Assembly (NCBI GenBank): GCA_916610825.1
Contig: OU744447.1
Coordinates: 5,773,402-5,837,401, forward strand
From: Haliclystus octoradiatus
Taxonomy: Eukaryota > Cnidaria > Staurozoa > Stauromedusae > Haliclystidae
DNA: 64,000 bases
Direction: 5' to 3'
How positions within the stretch are numbered: position 1 is the stretch's first letter; the number at the start of each line of letters is the position of its first letter. The notes under the pieces were generated by a model. It did not search any database and was not told where the DNA came from. It worked only from the letters and a program-made list of their open reading frames with translations. Both the position numbers and the translations under genes were made by a program. Below are positions 12,101 to 20,300 of this stretch, in pieces.

Positions 12101-15100
12101 CCTTTTTATACTGTGACACAGCGTTGATATCTTCATCTTTTGATAGATTTTTGAAGTGTTCTTTACTGGCTTCTTGGGCTTGACATATTTCTATTGCTTT
12201 CTTTAATGTCAAGTCTTTTTTCTCTAATAATTTCTCTTTTGTACTTTGATCTCTTATACCAAGGACAATTCTATCGCGCAAAATTCTCTCTCTGCAACAT
12301 TCTGAATAGTTACACGACTTTTGATGTTCACGCAGATCAGTGAGCCATTCATCAAATGTCTCGTTATGTTGCTGATCACGGGTGTGGAAGCGATGCGATT
12401 CTACAACTTCATTGAGAATGCCAGCGGCGTATTTCTTGAGGGCGTCGACCAAGGTTTTGATATCATTTTCTTTTCCTTCCTCTATCGGTGTATTTATTAA
12501 AATCTTTAGCGTCTCATCAGCTAGGATCAAATGCAGCACGCAGACTTGCTCATCAGCGGGTAATTTAGATAACTTTGTCAATTTGACGTATCCTTCCCAC
12601 TTCAATTTCCAGAGGCAAAATGTTTCATATTTGTCGACCGATAAGTCCAATTTAGCCGGAGGGCGAGCTTCGATTCTGATGTTGTGACTTCTTGGTAGGA
12701 CCATTGGTGACTCAGTAGTATCAGGTTGTTGACTACTACCAGCTATAGACATGATTATTCTAGTATAATAATTATCTTTTATAAAGTTTCAGATCAACTG
12801 CGTCATGTGATGTTCCCAATTAGGTTCAAGACAATAACTAGACAATCAGCTTTAGTAACAATGTAATTCATAGGACGTTAGTTCCCACACAAAGATTATA
12901 TAGTTGTACATGGGTTTATATAGTAATGGGAAATGGACTAGTGACTAGTGTCCAGATCTCCACAGTTAGGGCGAATTCTGAAGAAAATTCATATTTTTAA
13001 AAAAGATGAAAAAGATGTTGAAATGCCTCTAGGATTGCAGAAGGCTGAACATTTTGTCCTAATTTACAAGAATCTTGTAAATTAATTTAAACAAAACAAT
13101 TCATCATGCTATGACACATACATTTTATTTGTTCCTGTGTTCGTTTCTAGTAATCCCAAAAATAAATCCATTTGGATGAATAGCTGTTCCCTCGCATTTG
13201 GTGGCTCAGGTAATTGCAAATTCACATCTCCTGGAAAACAAGATCAAAATAAAATTGACCACTATTTAACAATTAGACAACGAGTCCAAGGTTGGCTACC
13301 TTTAAGTTTGTAATATAAAAGTTTGTTGTTTATAAACTTTAGCTGACTAGCAAACTAATCTGAAAAAAAGTAGCGATGAAAAATTACGAGAAGATTGTTA
13401 AATAAGATTAAAACTGTGTATGCTAGCCTGCCATTAAGCATCTTGATCTCATATTTTGCTGCTTGTTTCCCTTTTTCGGGCGCTGAATTTACTCTTTTGT
13501 ATGAAATAAATAAAATGGATTCAAAAACCTTGGCAAATCGCTTGCTTATCATTTGAACTTTGCAAGGGAACTTGCCTGCGTTTACTACGAGACAATAGTA
13601 AAAGATTGAGCAACCAATCAGAATACAGATCATCAAATAGTAGATAACTAACTGCCATAAAAATATTTTGCTTATTACATATGTGCGCTGATACAAATAA
13701 GATTGATTATTGATGTTTGATTAGTAAGACATTGATTAGAAACCTTGTAGGCCTATCAGCCTGATAAGGCAGTTTTATTGCTTAGTTAGGTTAGTTATAA
13801 CAGCTTAGTTAAGGTTAGTAGTTCGTTGTGACCAATAGAAAAGCAACTATATTTATAGGCTAATTCACATTAACAAACTACCTGCATGAGGTTCTTTGCT
13901 TTCTTGCCAAATTTCATGAAGATGTTTAACCTTGAAGAAACATTGATAATATTACCACTGTGAAATCAATTCATGAATGTGAACAGTTCATGAACAGTTC
14001 AAACATTAAATGGACCAATTATAAAGGATTTATTGTATAACCATATCATGAAAAACGGGCATTTTAAAGTTCATGGACTGTTTATGATTGGCTAATAGAT
14101 TGTTTATAGTATGTAGGCCTAAAGCCTTCCCCTGTGAATAACAGCTCATGAACAGTTCATGAGAATTGGGGCCATTTAACGTTCATGAATTCATGAACTG
14201 TTTTCTGCAGTGTGACATACAACTTAACTGTATGTAGCCTGAGTATGTGTAACTTGATATGAGTGCGACTGTTAATAATTATCATAACATGTAATGTAAC
14301 CTATATTTTAGTTTATTCCCCTCGTGACAACTGTATGAATATGTTGTACTAAATTATATACTATCAATCTATCAGCCTGATTGTGACATGCAGGGGTTAG
14401 GAGAACGACGGCAACTTTCATATGACAAATCTGTTGTTGTGTGTGTCTAAGTTTGTGTTTTCAAGCAATCTTCTCAGTGAGTGGCTAAATGGATTCAACT
14501 TTCTCAAGACTTTTCTAGAACAACTCTGAAAGTAACAGCTTTAATAAACGTCTTTGGCACAACATAGACCTACATGTTTTCCAGGCAGGCACACTCCCAT
14601 GCTGGAAGGAAGCCCAATTTTGTATGCATTTTGACAGATTTCTACAGTATTCCTAGCAGGCAGAAAAATGTTCTTATTAGATAAATAGTAATAATAGGGT
14701 TTACTGTAAGAATTTTTCACGGGCAGTTTGAGAAACTTGGAGTGGCTCTGCAATACTCTGCATAGGCCTGATCTGATGAATATCAGCCTAGATGCAAGAC
14801 CTAAACATTTTCTTCTTGTAGGGTTTGTTTGATAGCTCTCTCTGCAGGATAGACAGGGGCAGGATAATACGGGCATTGAAGACTGCACATGCTTGGATTG
14901 TAGTTGATCTGATAGGACCTCTGGACCTGGATTGTCACTGGTGTCTGGCCGGCGTAAGTGGCGCTGGAGCAAAATATATTCAATTTTCCAGAAATATCAT
15001 TTTGGCATGGCAAGACTAGCTAGTAGATATATGCGTGCTACTGTAAGCGGCATGGGCCGTGATTCAATAGTTTTTGCATTTTCCTCGGAATTTTAGTTAA

Positions 15101-15260
15101 GCGCGGGTCATGGTCTTAGGCCTACCTCTTCATGGAGTTCAATAATTTCATCAATAAAAGCATTTCCAATTATCACTTTCAATTCGTCTACCTCTATAGA
15201 GTCTAGATTGATACATATCTCTTCCCAAAGATTATTTCTTCCTTGATAATTACAGGACAT
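186..15260 (-). CDS. Coiled-coil protein, probably CCDC24-like, 3' end missing (5 exons seen)
   Basis: Exons in transcript order: 15260-15126 (ATG at 15260), 13930-13882, 13230-13122, 1436-1378 and 360-186. Every junction has AG/GT consensus and the phases (0,1,2,1) agree, giving 175 codons before a last donor (gcaag/gtaggt) at 186. The remaining exons lie left of the window. The N-terminus carries LWEEI, then a helical stretch (DELKVIIGNAFIDEIIELHE) and HLHEIWQESKE, then a PPNAREQLF segment. I recall the human CCDC24 N-terminus as having the same order: LWE, then VK..LG.A, then EL..EV..L...QE. That match is from memory and is the only basis for the name. The later exons are acidic/basic helical sequence without a recognised domain. 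CCDC24 has no well-defined function that I can state. The fourth intron is 11.7 kb because of a nested retrotransposon. The gene structure is fairly secure; the family name is tentative. Confidence 0.55.
361..1377. other. Intron of the CCDC24-like gene with TTCATGAA repeats
   Basis: This intron lies between the two leftmost exons. Positions about 460-660 and 1140-1245 hold diverged copies of the TTCATGAA palindromic repeat family described elsewhere. The rest is AT-rich sequence in which I recognise nothing. Confidence 0.5.
1660..1830. repeat. Small dispersed repeat (intact copy of the one split by the LTR nest)
   Basis: This roughly 170-bp unit runs from GGTCAGACAAAAGG to CCACTTTTGTCCCC. 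Its reverse complement matches the two sequences flanking the LTR nest: about 3657-3705 on the left and 12970-13062 on the right. A third copy starts at about 63945 and runs off the window. The ends are roughly inverted (GACAAAAG / CTTTTGTC), as expected for a MITE. Confidence 0.55.
1842..2072. repeat. MITE-like repeat built from ACTGAAAAC units
   Basis: The left half is repeated CTACTGAAAAC motifs and the right half their inverse, TTTTCAGTAG, ending in CAAAATTCATA. A near-complete second copy lies at 39728-39958, where both ends show GAATTTTGAA / TTCAAAATTC. Partial copies are at about 25950-26100 and 35395-35445. The inverted structure and dispersed copies suggest a non-autonomous DNA element. 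Confidence 0.5.
2073..3420. other. Intron sequence, nothing recognised
   Basis: This AT-rich part of the large CCDC24-like intron has only short open frames without recognisable domains. I see no gene or clear repeat here. Confidence 0.4.
3421..3589. repeat. TTCATGAA palindromic hairpin MITE
   Basis: The copy begins CCCTCGCTTAAAACAATTCA and ends TGAACTGTTTTTCGCAGGG. Inside are several TTCATGAA palindromes and the family core (GGGGCCAAACAACGTT here; GTTAAATGGCCCC in other copies). The ends are inverted repeats of each other. Confidence 0.6.
3706..3864 (-). repeat. 3' LTR of element 1
   Basis: This is a direct repeat of 12806-12964. In the element's orientation it begins TGTGGAGATC and ends AACATCACA, so it has the TG...CA ends of an LTR. 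Confidence 0.92.
3984..5270 (-). CDS. Integrase region of element 1
   Basis: This 428-codon open frame carries an integrase. At its N-terminus is an HHCC zinc finger (HDGHLGIEKTK ... SCKQC), then the DDE catalytic core: D in VGTDLF, D in VSDCGSQF, and E in SNGKAEAAVKAMK. A basic tail follows with a chromatin-end-like segment (RTYKIKTTSGRLYTRNGRFLR). The frame is open to a stop near the 3' LTR, so integrase is the best-preserved part of element 1. It would normally be cleaved from a Gag-Pol polyprotein and insert the cDNA into the genome. The upstream RNase H frame is broken, so the enzyme is unlikely to be made. Confidence 0.9.
   Translation of the reverse strand: MKLAQNSDDDMKSLKHFIENGWPDRKIDLPLNVRTFWPVHHELTIVDDIILYGFRTVIPCKLRSQILTKLHDGHLGIEKTKQRSRESIYWPSLNNDIENVVRSCKQCLRYLLSHTKEPLQPRPIPERPWDVVGTDLFAYGKQNYLILTDYKSFFPEIWLLNENSKSGNVISYLKDAFARFGVPKEIVSDCGSQFKSKMFEKFAKDWGFIHNSSSPRYPQSNGKAEAAVKAMKSIIKKNEGDVEKCRTGLLAFRNSPLEGGLSPSEMLFGRKLCDTLPVHPKAYTAAKGKIENDVVTDSEIAKTKRKAYYYSRNSKSLPSFRVGTKVAIQHHQTKEWTIRGTIVEVCKNRTYKIKTTSGRLYTRNGRFLRKIISPISEPSVSNSPNTVPETNDTTVTAPTPSSDQTTKTTRSGRTVKRPQRYDDYILDN
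5271..5779 (-). pseudogene. Decayed RNase H region of element 1
   Basis: Between the RT and integrase frames, fragments of an RNase H domain can be read in changing frames, with stops between them. No continuous frame covers the region, so at least one frameshift or nonsense change has occurred. Confidence 0.7.
5780..6655 (-). pseudogene. Reverse transcriptase fragment of element 1
   Basis: This open frame of about 291 codons holds Ty3/gypsy RT motifs: WCHPIVVEPKKD, IRLCIDLTKFIK, the palm motif VDDVIIYG (YxDD-type, with V before DD), and SFQGLVNQFSAFLSEIA in the thumb/connection. It overlaps the end of the protease frame by four bases in a different frame, so a frame change separates protease from RT. 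The frame is lost again at the start of RNase H. It is a remnant of a polyprotein that copied element RNA into DNA. Confidence 0.88.
6652..7111 (-). pseudogene. Aspartic protease region of element 1
   Basis: The active-site motif AIIDTGAAVTAAG (DTGA type) is followed by LLLGRPAINALSLV, a typical retroelement protease C-terminus. The 5' side of this frame was cut off by insertion of element 2: the AATAC duplication at 7112-7116 is the junction, and the missing upstream part continues at 11877 and above. Confidence 0.85.
7117..7204 (+). repeat. 5' LTR of element 2
   Basis: This 88-bp repeat has TG...CA ends. It contains AATAAA at about 7174, a possible polyadenylation signal. It is identical to the 3' copy except for one base near its start. 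Confidence 0.9.
7298..8893 (+). CDS. Gag-protease ORF of element 2
   Basis: This 531-codon frame starts MPLPTKADLE with a short coiled coil and a Q-rich stretch (residues ~50-65), then a capsid-like region. Two zinc knuckles follow, CGNCGYPHYSGKDC and CNNCQKIGHFAKVC (about residues 308-345), then an aspartic protease with DTGAQGSVMSA (about residue 400). It ends at TGA 8891-8893, and the downstream RT frame is in the same phase 21 bp later. Gag packages the RNA and the protease would cut the polyprotein. Either the TGA is a nonsense mutation or pol was expressed by readthrough. The other stops downstream favour mutation. Confidence 0.88.
   Translation: MPLPTKADLELENAELRRQLEESLHGNDTDSNVSSTGASSAPIQVDPMVNLMQIMMEQQQQQQTQFAALMEKIITPQESPLSNLGRSTIEHHVSSVAPKITAKPPPMLESDTTYHQFKQWLKSWDNYYQLVNLKEQCYTQQVAVFGSFCTPAMLDKMTFSMAIPEDNTNTLAAIITAINNFLKAKLNVALDRLKVVQRHQEDNETFDDYYTDLWVKAANADLRSMTHDDWIATLIIIGINSNDTRQKLLERSPTPTLQETLTICRNEEKGTIGSQSLRYPASTIAATNGSTPITKQHNKDEVNAKMCGNCGYPHYSGKDCPAKGKECNNCQKIGHFAKVCRSKTASKISGEQHDSVKSLSLSQSSLTISSCQQNTDPTIKIDVYNSRTASYLGTCDVIPDTGAQGSVMSASLLSQLGLTRKDLKVDTTPTISGIEGSPLRVVGHVTVDLKLSGKIASEKIYICNNIKKFYLSLTACRKLNIVHTTFPQPLAQTISATLTSNHGNRDYPIKPTEKEMDIIKNELLDEFKDVF
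8915..10630 (+). pseudogene. Reverse transcriptase / RNase H of element 2
   Basis: This frame of 571 codons continues the gag-protease phase after the TGA. RT motifs are present: DWCHPLVVIPKPNGKLRLC, TTMDAKHGYWQLELDE, and the palm HKVVDDILAD (VDD). RNase H follows, with ETDASRLGGLGYVLMQ, ELECLAIAWAVRKCH and ATDHRPLIPI. The start of the integrase zinc finger (FHDSHQGIERTKRRARQAVY) precedes a TGA at 10628-10630, where other elements have a tryptophan codon. That is consistent with a G-to-A nonsense change. Confidence 0.85.
10631..11616 (+). pseudogene. Integrase remnant of element 2
   Basis: The rest of the zinc finger (CDQCQQR) is in the RT frame, but the catalytic core continues in another frame from about 10678, so there is an indel near 10680. 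The core has D (SSDLF), D (RTDGGPQF) and E (SNGHAESAVKSIKS). A TAA at 11377-11379 interrupts it again. The remaining frame continues through GRLYWRNRRFLRR and ends at the TAA of 11614-11616. Two independent lesions in integrase alone make it non-functional. Confidence 0.82.
11784..11871 (+). repeat. 3' LTR of element 2
   Basis: This is the second copy of the 88-bp repeat. It is preceded directly by a polypurine tract and followed by the AATAC target duplication. Confidence 0.9.
11877..12752 (-). pseudogene. Gag of element 1, cut by element 2
   Basis: The ATG at 12752 lies about 55 bp inside the 5' LTR. The capsid-like region ends in two zinc knuckles, CRYCSKDHERGKC (C-x2-C-x3-H-x4-C) and a second, less regular one starting CNLCKKSNHF. 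Such knuckles bind the element's RNA for packaging. The frame then runs into the LTR of element 2 just after the AATAC duplication, so gag-pro is split by the nested insertion. Confidence 0.88.
12806..12964 (-). repeat. 5' LTR of element 1
   Basis: This 159-bp repeat matches the left LTR with about three substitutions. The base just inside it starts the TGACGCAGT primer-binding-like sequence. Confidence 0.92.
12970..13062. repeat. Right half of the small repeat split by the LTR nest
   Basis: Together with about 3657-3705, this matches the repeat at 1660-1830 (reverse complement). Shared pieces include GAATTCTGAAGAAAATT and TTGAAATGCCTCTAGGATT. The 9.3-kb element 1 lies between the halves, flanked by GTTAG. 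Confidence 0.6.
13255..13640. repeat. Dispersed repeat, pair with 28110-28520
   Basis: The two regions share long stretches, including AACAATYAGACAACGAGTCC, GTAATATAAAAGTTTG, AAACTTTAGCTGACTAGC and a diverged tail. I see no coding content. The element type is unknown. Confidence 0.5.
13931..15125. other. First intron of the CCDC24-like gene
   Basis: It contains a partial TTCATGAA repeat at about 13960-14075 and a more complete one at 14129-14210 (CCCCTGTGAA ... TTTTCTGCAG). Overlapping short open frames at about 14541-15019 show no recognisable domain. Confidence 0.45.
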
Positions 15261-16424
15261 AACTTTTTTGGTGCAAACAGTCTACTTCAAGGAGAGTAAA
15301 TGTGCAAAATACAGTTCTTTATTGCAGATAACTTTACAGATATAAAGTTTTGCTGCACATTTCAATTCAGCCATTTTGAAACAACAAAATTGAGAAATCG
15401 TAACACTTAACCGTGACCGTTCTCAACAACGTCATTACTATCACGAATCCAGAAACATACAATCAGACATCTTCTTTGTCATGATACGATGAGTAAAGCT
15501 ACTTGCTTATAATTATGCGAAAATTATATTGATTTGATATATCAGAGACATAAGAATTCAAATTTTGAAAATTGTAAGAAGGAAAATTTCAAAGTTATAA
15601 TCACCTTGGTTATAATTAAAAATTTAAAATGATGAGTGGAAAGGAATAGTAACGACGAAGGTACATAAATTTCTAATAAGTAGGAACATTATCAGATAAA
15701 ATGCATAATCAATAATCACCTCTACGAAATAATTCCCTTTGCTTTAGATAACCTTATCAATACTGTTGATCAAGATTTTGAAACTATGAATTGTATTACA
15801 GTGTAATCATCTAACTATACAGTCAACCTGATAGAACGATTGTTTACCGAGATCTTGGATATGCACAGCAACTAATTGCTAACGTTTGACCATAAAAAAA
15901 ACGTCATATTGTTAATATCTCGGCCTCGCCATTGCCAAATAATCTGCAGATAGGTCAATTCCTCTGTCAGTGTTTGATATTAAAATAAAATAAATTATAA
16001 TAAGGGATTCTACTGAAAAATATTTTTCAAAGTACAGTTCAATTCTAATATGTATAAACTGAAAAATTGATTGTAAAAGTTTGAGGCAGATCCGATAAGA
16101 AATGACGGAGATATCGATATTTTTAAAGAGTCTATTTTTGCTGCACGTTTGTTTCCGTGACGTAAATATTCAATTTTGTCTCAAACTAATATAAAATTAT
16201 ATTGATTATTGAAAGGTTGGAATATTTAAGTCATAACAATAAGCGTGCAACCGAAATAGGCTATGATGTATCCCACATTTCCTTCAAACTTCAGCTTCAA
16301 GGATCAGCTTCAAACTTTTAAAAATAATTTGTTTCACATCAGAATCAATCATTACTTTGTAAAATATTTTTTAGTAGAATATTTATTAAAAGTTTTTATT
16401 TCATAAATTAAATTAATATTTATT
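15261..16424. other. Intergenic, nothing recognised
   Basis: This AT-rich spacer lies between the 5' end of the CCDC24-like gene and the 3' end of IMP3. It should include the CCDC24-like promoter, but I see no specific element. Confidence 0.4.
16395..16424 (-). terminator. Poly(A) signals of IMP3
   Basis: AATAAA on the minus strand at 16424-16419 directly abuts the stop codon. A second lies at 16400-16395 and another at 16387-16382. Which one is used cannot be read from sequence. Confidence 0.6.
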
Positions 16425-16973
16425 TTATAGTAAATCAAAATCATCCCTTATATCATTATATTCCGCAACGTGACGTTTAATCTTTGAACTATTTGTCCAT
16501 GTAACAAAGTCTTCCATGTTCCTAGTAACAAGAAAAGCAGCATCCATAACTAATTCTGGTCCGACACGTACATGACCTTGTTCAATATATTTAACAGCAT
16601 CTTTAACTTGTTCAGCCATTTTCAATTTTTTCATTACAACAGGTAATCTTCTTCGACAAAAGCTAGAAGCTGTTAACTTATCAATTTCAGCTAAATTCTT
16701 TTTTGATGTAATAACACCAATATTATATAATTTCTCTAGCAGCTGTAAAGTTGATTCAATTCTAAAAGGGTCTTTGGGATCAAGTTCTTTTATTTTTGCA
16801 GCTAAAGATTTTGATGTGCCACACAGTTTATTGTATGTTGTATAATCCTCACGTTTTTGAATATGATATTTTCTCAACACATGAGTTTCATTTGGGTTCG
16901 TATCCCCTTTCCATGTTATAAAATCTACTTTTTTCAATAATTTCTTTTCGTGATATTTCAATTTTCTTACCAT
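16425..16973 (-). CDS. IMP3: U3 small nucleolar ribonucleoprotein IMP3
   Basis: This is a complete intronless gene of 182 codons, close to the usual ~184 for the family. It starts MVRKLKYHEKKLLKKVDF, the typical IMP3 N-terminus. An S4-type RNA-binding region lies at about residues 105-150 (FCRRRLPVVMKKLKMAE ... AVKYIEQGHVRVGPE), related to ribosomal protein S4/uS4, and the C-terminus is YNDIRDDFDLL. IMP3 acts in the nucleolus in the Mpp10-Imp3-Imp4 complex. It helps U3 snoRNA pair with pre-rRNA during 18S processing in the small-subunit processome. The stop codon (TAA, 16427-16425) is followed directly by AATAAA (16424-16419), so the 3' UTR can be extremely short. It is head-to-head with DPH5. 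Confidence 0.95.
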   Translation of the reverse strand: MVRKLKYHEKKLLKKVDFITWKGDTNPNETHVLRKYHIQKREDYTTYNKLCGTSKSLAAKIKELDPKDPFRIESTLQLLEKLYNIGVITSKKNLAEIDKLTASSFCRRRLPVVMKKLKMAEQVKDAVKYIEQGHVRVGPELVMDAAFLVTRNMEDFVTWTNSSKIKRHVAEYNDIRDDFDLL

Positions 16974-17315
16974 AATGAATCAACAGATGTTATTAATAAC
17001 ACTTGAAATGGGTTAATACCTTTAATAATAGTGATATTGATATGTAAATTGAGAAAAGATCTCATAAAAACATTTTCCACTTCTCAAAATGTAAAGTTGC
17101 GAGAAAACCATGAGGAGAAACATTGTGTCTCGCTTTTAATTTACACGCATAAGAGGGTGCCACAATATGCCCCCGTCGATTTTGTAAAATCTAAAATCAA
17201 AATTGAATTCAGATCAAAAGTTTGTAGACTAATAATAGATCAGAGAAAAAATCTACACGATAAAACGATACGACTAGATAGGTTGGCCAATCGCTTGTTA
17301 TCATCTGGATCAAAA
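16974..17315. promoter_or_regulatory. Shared IMP3 / DPH5 promoter region
   Basis: The start codons of IMP3 (minus, 16973) and DPH5 (plus, 17316) are 342 bp apart and divergent, so both promoters must lie here or overlap the transcripts. I see no clear TATA box. The DPH5 frame is open upstream of its ATG, but without another in-frame ATG. Confidence 0.5.
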
Positions 17316-20300
17316 ATGTTGTACTTTATTGGACTTGGTCTTGGAGATGCCAAAGACATCACCGTGAAAGGACTTGAGACTATTAAGAAATGTAAATTTG
17401 TTTATTTAGAAGCATACACGTCTGTTTTGACTGTTGGCAAAGAGGAATTGGTAAGAGAAACAAGTATGCCATATGCAGTATACAAAAATATCCCTACAAG
17501 GCTGCAAGTACAAAATTGTAAATATAAAATAATCCATACATTTTTCTGTGACTGGGAATCTGGGATGAAGTCTGCAAAATACAGCAGAGTACACCCGAAC
17601 CAGCCTGCAAGAGATCTCGGGGGACGGCTTCGCCGGAAAAAGCTGGGATTGGGGGTAGCAACTGATCAAATTTGATTTCAGGGGCGGCAAAATCCATCAT
17701 TTCATCAAAAATTGTGAAGAAAATGACAAAAAAATCATTTTTAACTACTGGCTTCAGTCAGGGGCGGCTATAAGGAGAAAAATGTTCATCTCAGGGGCAC
17801 AGATGCCATGCTTTTCAGACCGGCACCCGAGATGATATTTCATACATCTCAAAAATTTTTCAGGAAACCCTATTAGTACTAGCTATATAAAGAATATGCA
17901 AGTTTTTCCTCGACGCCATTGGGCAAATATTTTGTGTCCGTGCCCGAGTTCTCTTCAAAAAGCACCCTTCTCTGCAAACTGGAGGATGAAAGAAATCGAG
18001 GACTATGCTATGCATATTTCTTAGACTCTTATATATTCATTTTATTGCACATAGCCAAATGACAGTATTTAGGCCAGTTAGGTTAGCAACCCAAAAATAA
18101 TATTGAAAAACTTTCTGGGAACCCCTAAACTCTTATATTCTTGGTATAAAACAATTGATTTTACTATTTATCTGAATACAATCAAACCTGTTATAACGGT
18201 CACCTCTATATATCGATCACCTGTCTATAATGGCAACTCAAGCAATGCCTTAAATAGTACTTTCTATTGAAATAGCCATGTATACAAAGGCCACCTGCAT
18301 ATAGTGGTCAATCTGCATACCTCTCATACCTGACCGTTATATACAAGTTTCACTGTACAATGTTTTCTGCCCACAGAGATGCAAAAATCTGTTAAATCAC
18401 CATCACACGTAGGGTACTATTCTTAGTGCGTCCCGGCATCTCATCAAAAATCGTCCTTCTCTGCAAACTGGCACAACGGCCGCCTGCTGGAAATCCAGTC
18501 TGCAGGGTTGCCGAACTGCTTGTAATCCTACATTTTAGTATACAAACCAGCCTTGCATTCTAGAAATTTCCTCCACCTTTTATAACCCTTATTCTCCCGT
18601 CAAAGTTATTTGTAACAATGGAAAATGCAAATTTCCACAAAAATTATAAGAATTCATCTGCCGCCAAAGCACGGAGAGGGCAAAGCTTCAGTGCCTCATG
18701 CTGCCAGATATCTCAAGGAGAATGCACAGTCCCAGGTTTGAATGGGCGACAAATGTGAGAATCCTGCATTCCTAGCTCCCGAAAGGCTGGTACAAGTTTG
18801 GAAGAAAATTGACATTGTTATGATGTAGTGGTCAAACTTTAACAAGATGCTACTTGCCCATAGCCCCGTCAAAACATCTCCTTCGGTTGAAATGTCTTAG
18901 GATTCCAGATGGCTCAAAATTTTCTACCTGCTGGCTAACGTAGAACAATAACGTTAGCACCCCGGGTATATTTCCTGATAGCTTACAACTAATAGCTTAC
19001 AATGCATAATCTATGAACTTAAGTAGATTGATTGATCCTGATTACAGTGAAACCTGTATATAACAGCCAGCTACAAGAGGTAGATAAATTGACCATTATA
19101 TTCAGGTGACCTTTATAAACAGGTTTTATTCAATAGAAAATACTATTTTCGAAATAGCAAGAGTGACCATTAATATAGACAGGTGGTCGCCGTATAGAGA
19201 TGCTGTAATTCAACCGCATCGGATCTAATCTAATTAAATTGAATTTAAATAAAGTTAATCCATGCCTAGTGATCTAGTCTTTTCATTGATTCATTGAGAA
19301 ATTATTTTTGTTTTTTACAGGAAGCTGTCTATGGCAGAGAAGTTAGACTTGCTGACAGGACAATGGTAGAGCAAAATGCTGGTGAATATTGATTATTCTC
19401 AATTATTAAACTAATATTGGGATTTAATTTTAAAAACCTTTCTACATAGATATTTTTATAGCAGTAGACAAGTACTTTTGTCGGGCCATTAGCCGTTGGA
19501 TTGGAAGGCATACTGCTCAGTAGGGATGCGAATCGAATATCGATCAATCGATTAATAATCGAATATCAATGAAATATTGATTATTTGAATAGTATTTGAA
19601 TTAATTTATGTAAAGATAATCAAGTTGAACACCATGTTTTCAACACATTTCTTGCAGTTGTGGAAGAGGGTTTGTTTGTGTTTTAATCATCTACTTGAAT
19701 GGTAACAATAGAATAAAAGATTTCGATTAATAATCGATTCGAAATACTAACTTGTTGAATATTCAATTACCGTTTTGACTGTTGATTCGCAACCCTACTG
19801 CTCAGTGAACGAAGGACTGACTTTGCTGTATAGATAACTCTGCAGGCATGCGCATGAAAGATTTCCTTTGAAAAGCTGATCCTTGTTTTCGATCAGCTCT
19901 AAAACAAAGGAAGTTTGATTGAAACATTGATTTTAAAATTGAAGTTTGAAAGAAACATTGATTTTAAAATTGTTTTAACGATTTTTTAAGGGGTGTTCCA
20001 GTCTTTTGACTGATATCAAGTCTCACGCCTGACTCTGAATATGATCCGCCTGGTCACTCTAAATATGGCTCAATTAGCAATGATGATTTGATAGTTTTTT
20101 TTACAGATTTTTCAAAATGCAACTTGTTTTTTATCAATGTTTCGCTTCATGAACCAGTTGTTGGAAAATGACAACAAATTGTACGTGTTGCATTTTTTTT
20201 GCAAGTCAATCCAATCTCCATAGTTTAGAAAAACAAACATTTTATTTGAAATTCGACTTGATTTTGTGCTGGGTTATGGTATTTTTCAGCTGATCATTCT

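Larger units (their letters stand above)
3706..12964 (-). mobile_element. Ty3/gypsy LTR retrotransposon, element 1 (Mag-like, interrupted)
   Basis: The element is bounded by two 159-bp direct repeats (3706-3864 and 12806-12964) and by an identical 5-bp target duplication, GTTAG (3701-3705 and 12965-12969). It reads on the minus strand: 5' LTR at 12964-12806, a primer-binding region starting TGACGCAGTTGATCT next to the LTR, gag from 12752, protease, reverse transcriptase, decayed RNase H, integrase, then a purine-rich tract (GGAGGAAAGAGAGA) just before the 3' LTR. Between gag and protease it is split by element 2 (7117-11871). The two LTRs differ at about three visible positions near 3790-3810 and 12890-12910. 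Short LTRs and this gene order recall Mag-type elements; that lineage call is an inference. Frame breaks make it non-functional. Confidence 0.92.

Noticed and set aside
14541..15019. Overlapping frames of 64-143 codons
   Set aside because: They lie in the first intron of the CCDC24-like gene, on both strands, with no domain or splice support.
17031..17315. N-terminal extension of DPH5
   Set aside because: The frame is open but has no ATG, and family members begin at [10 protein letters not shown], so translation is placed at 17316.
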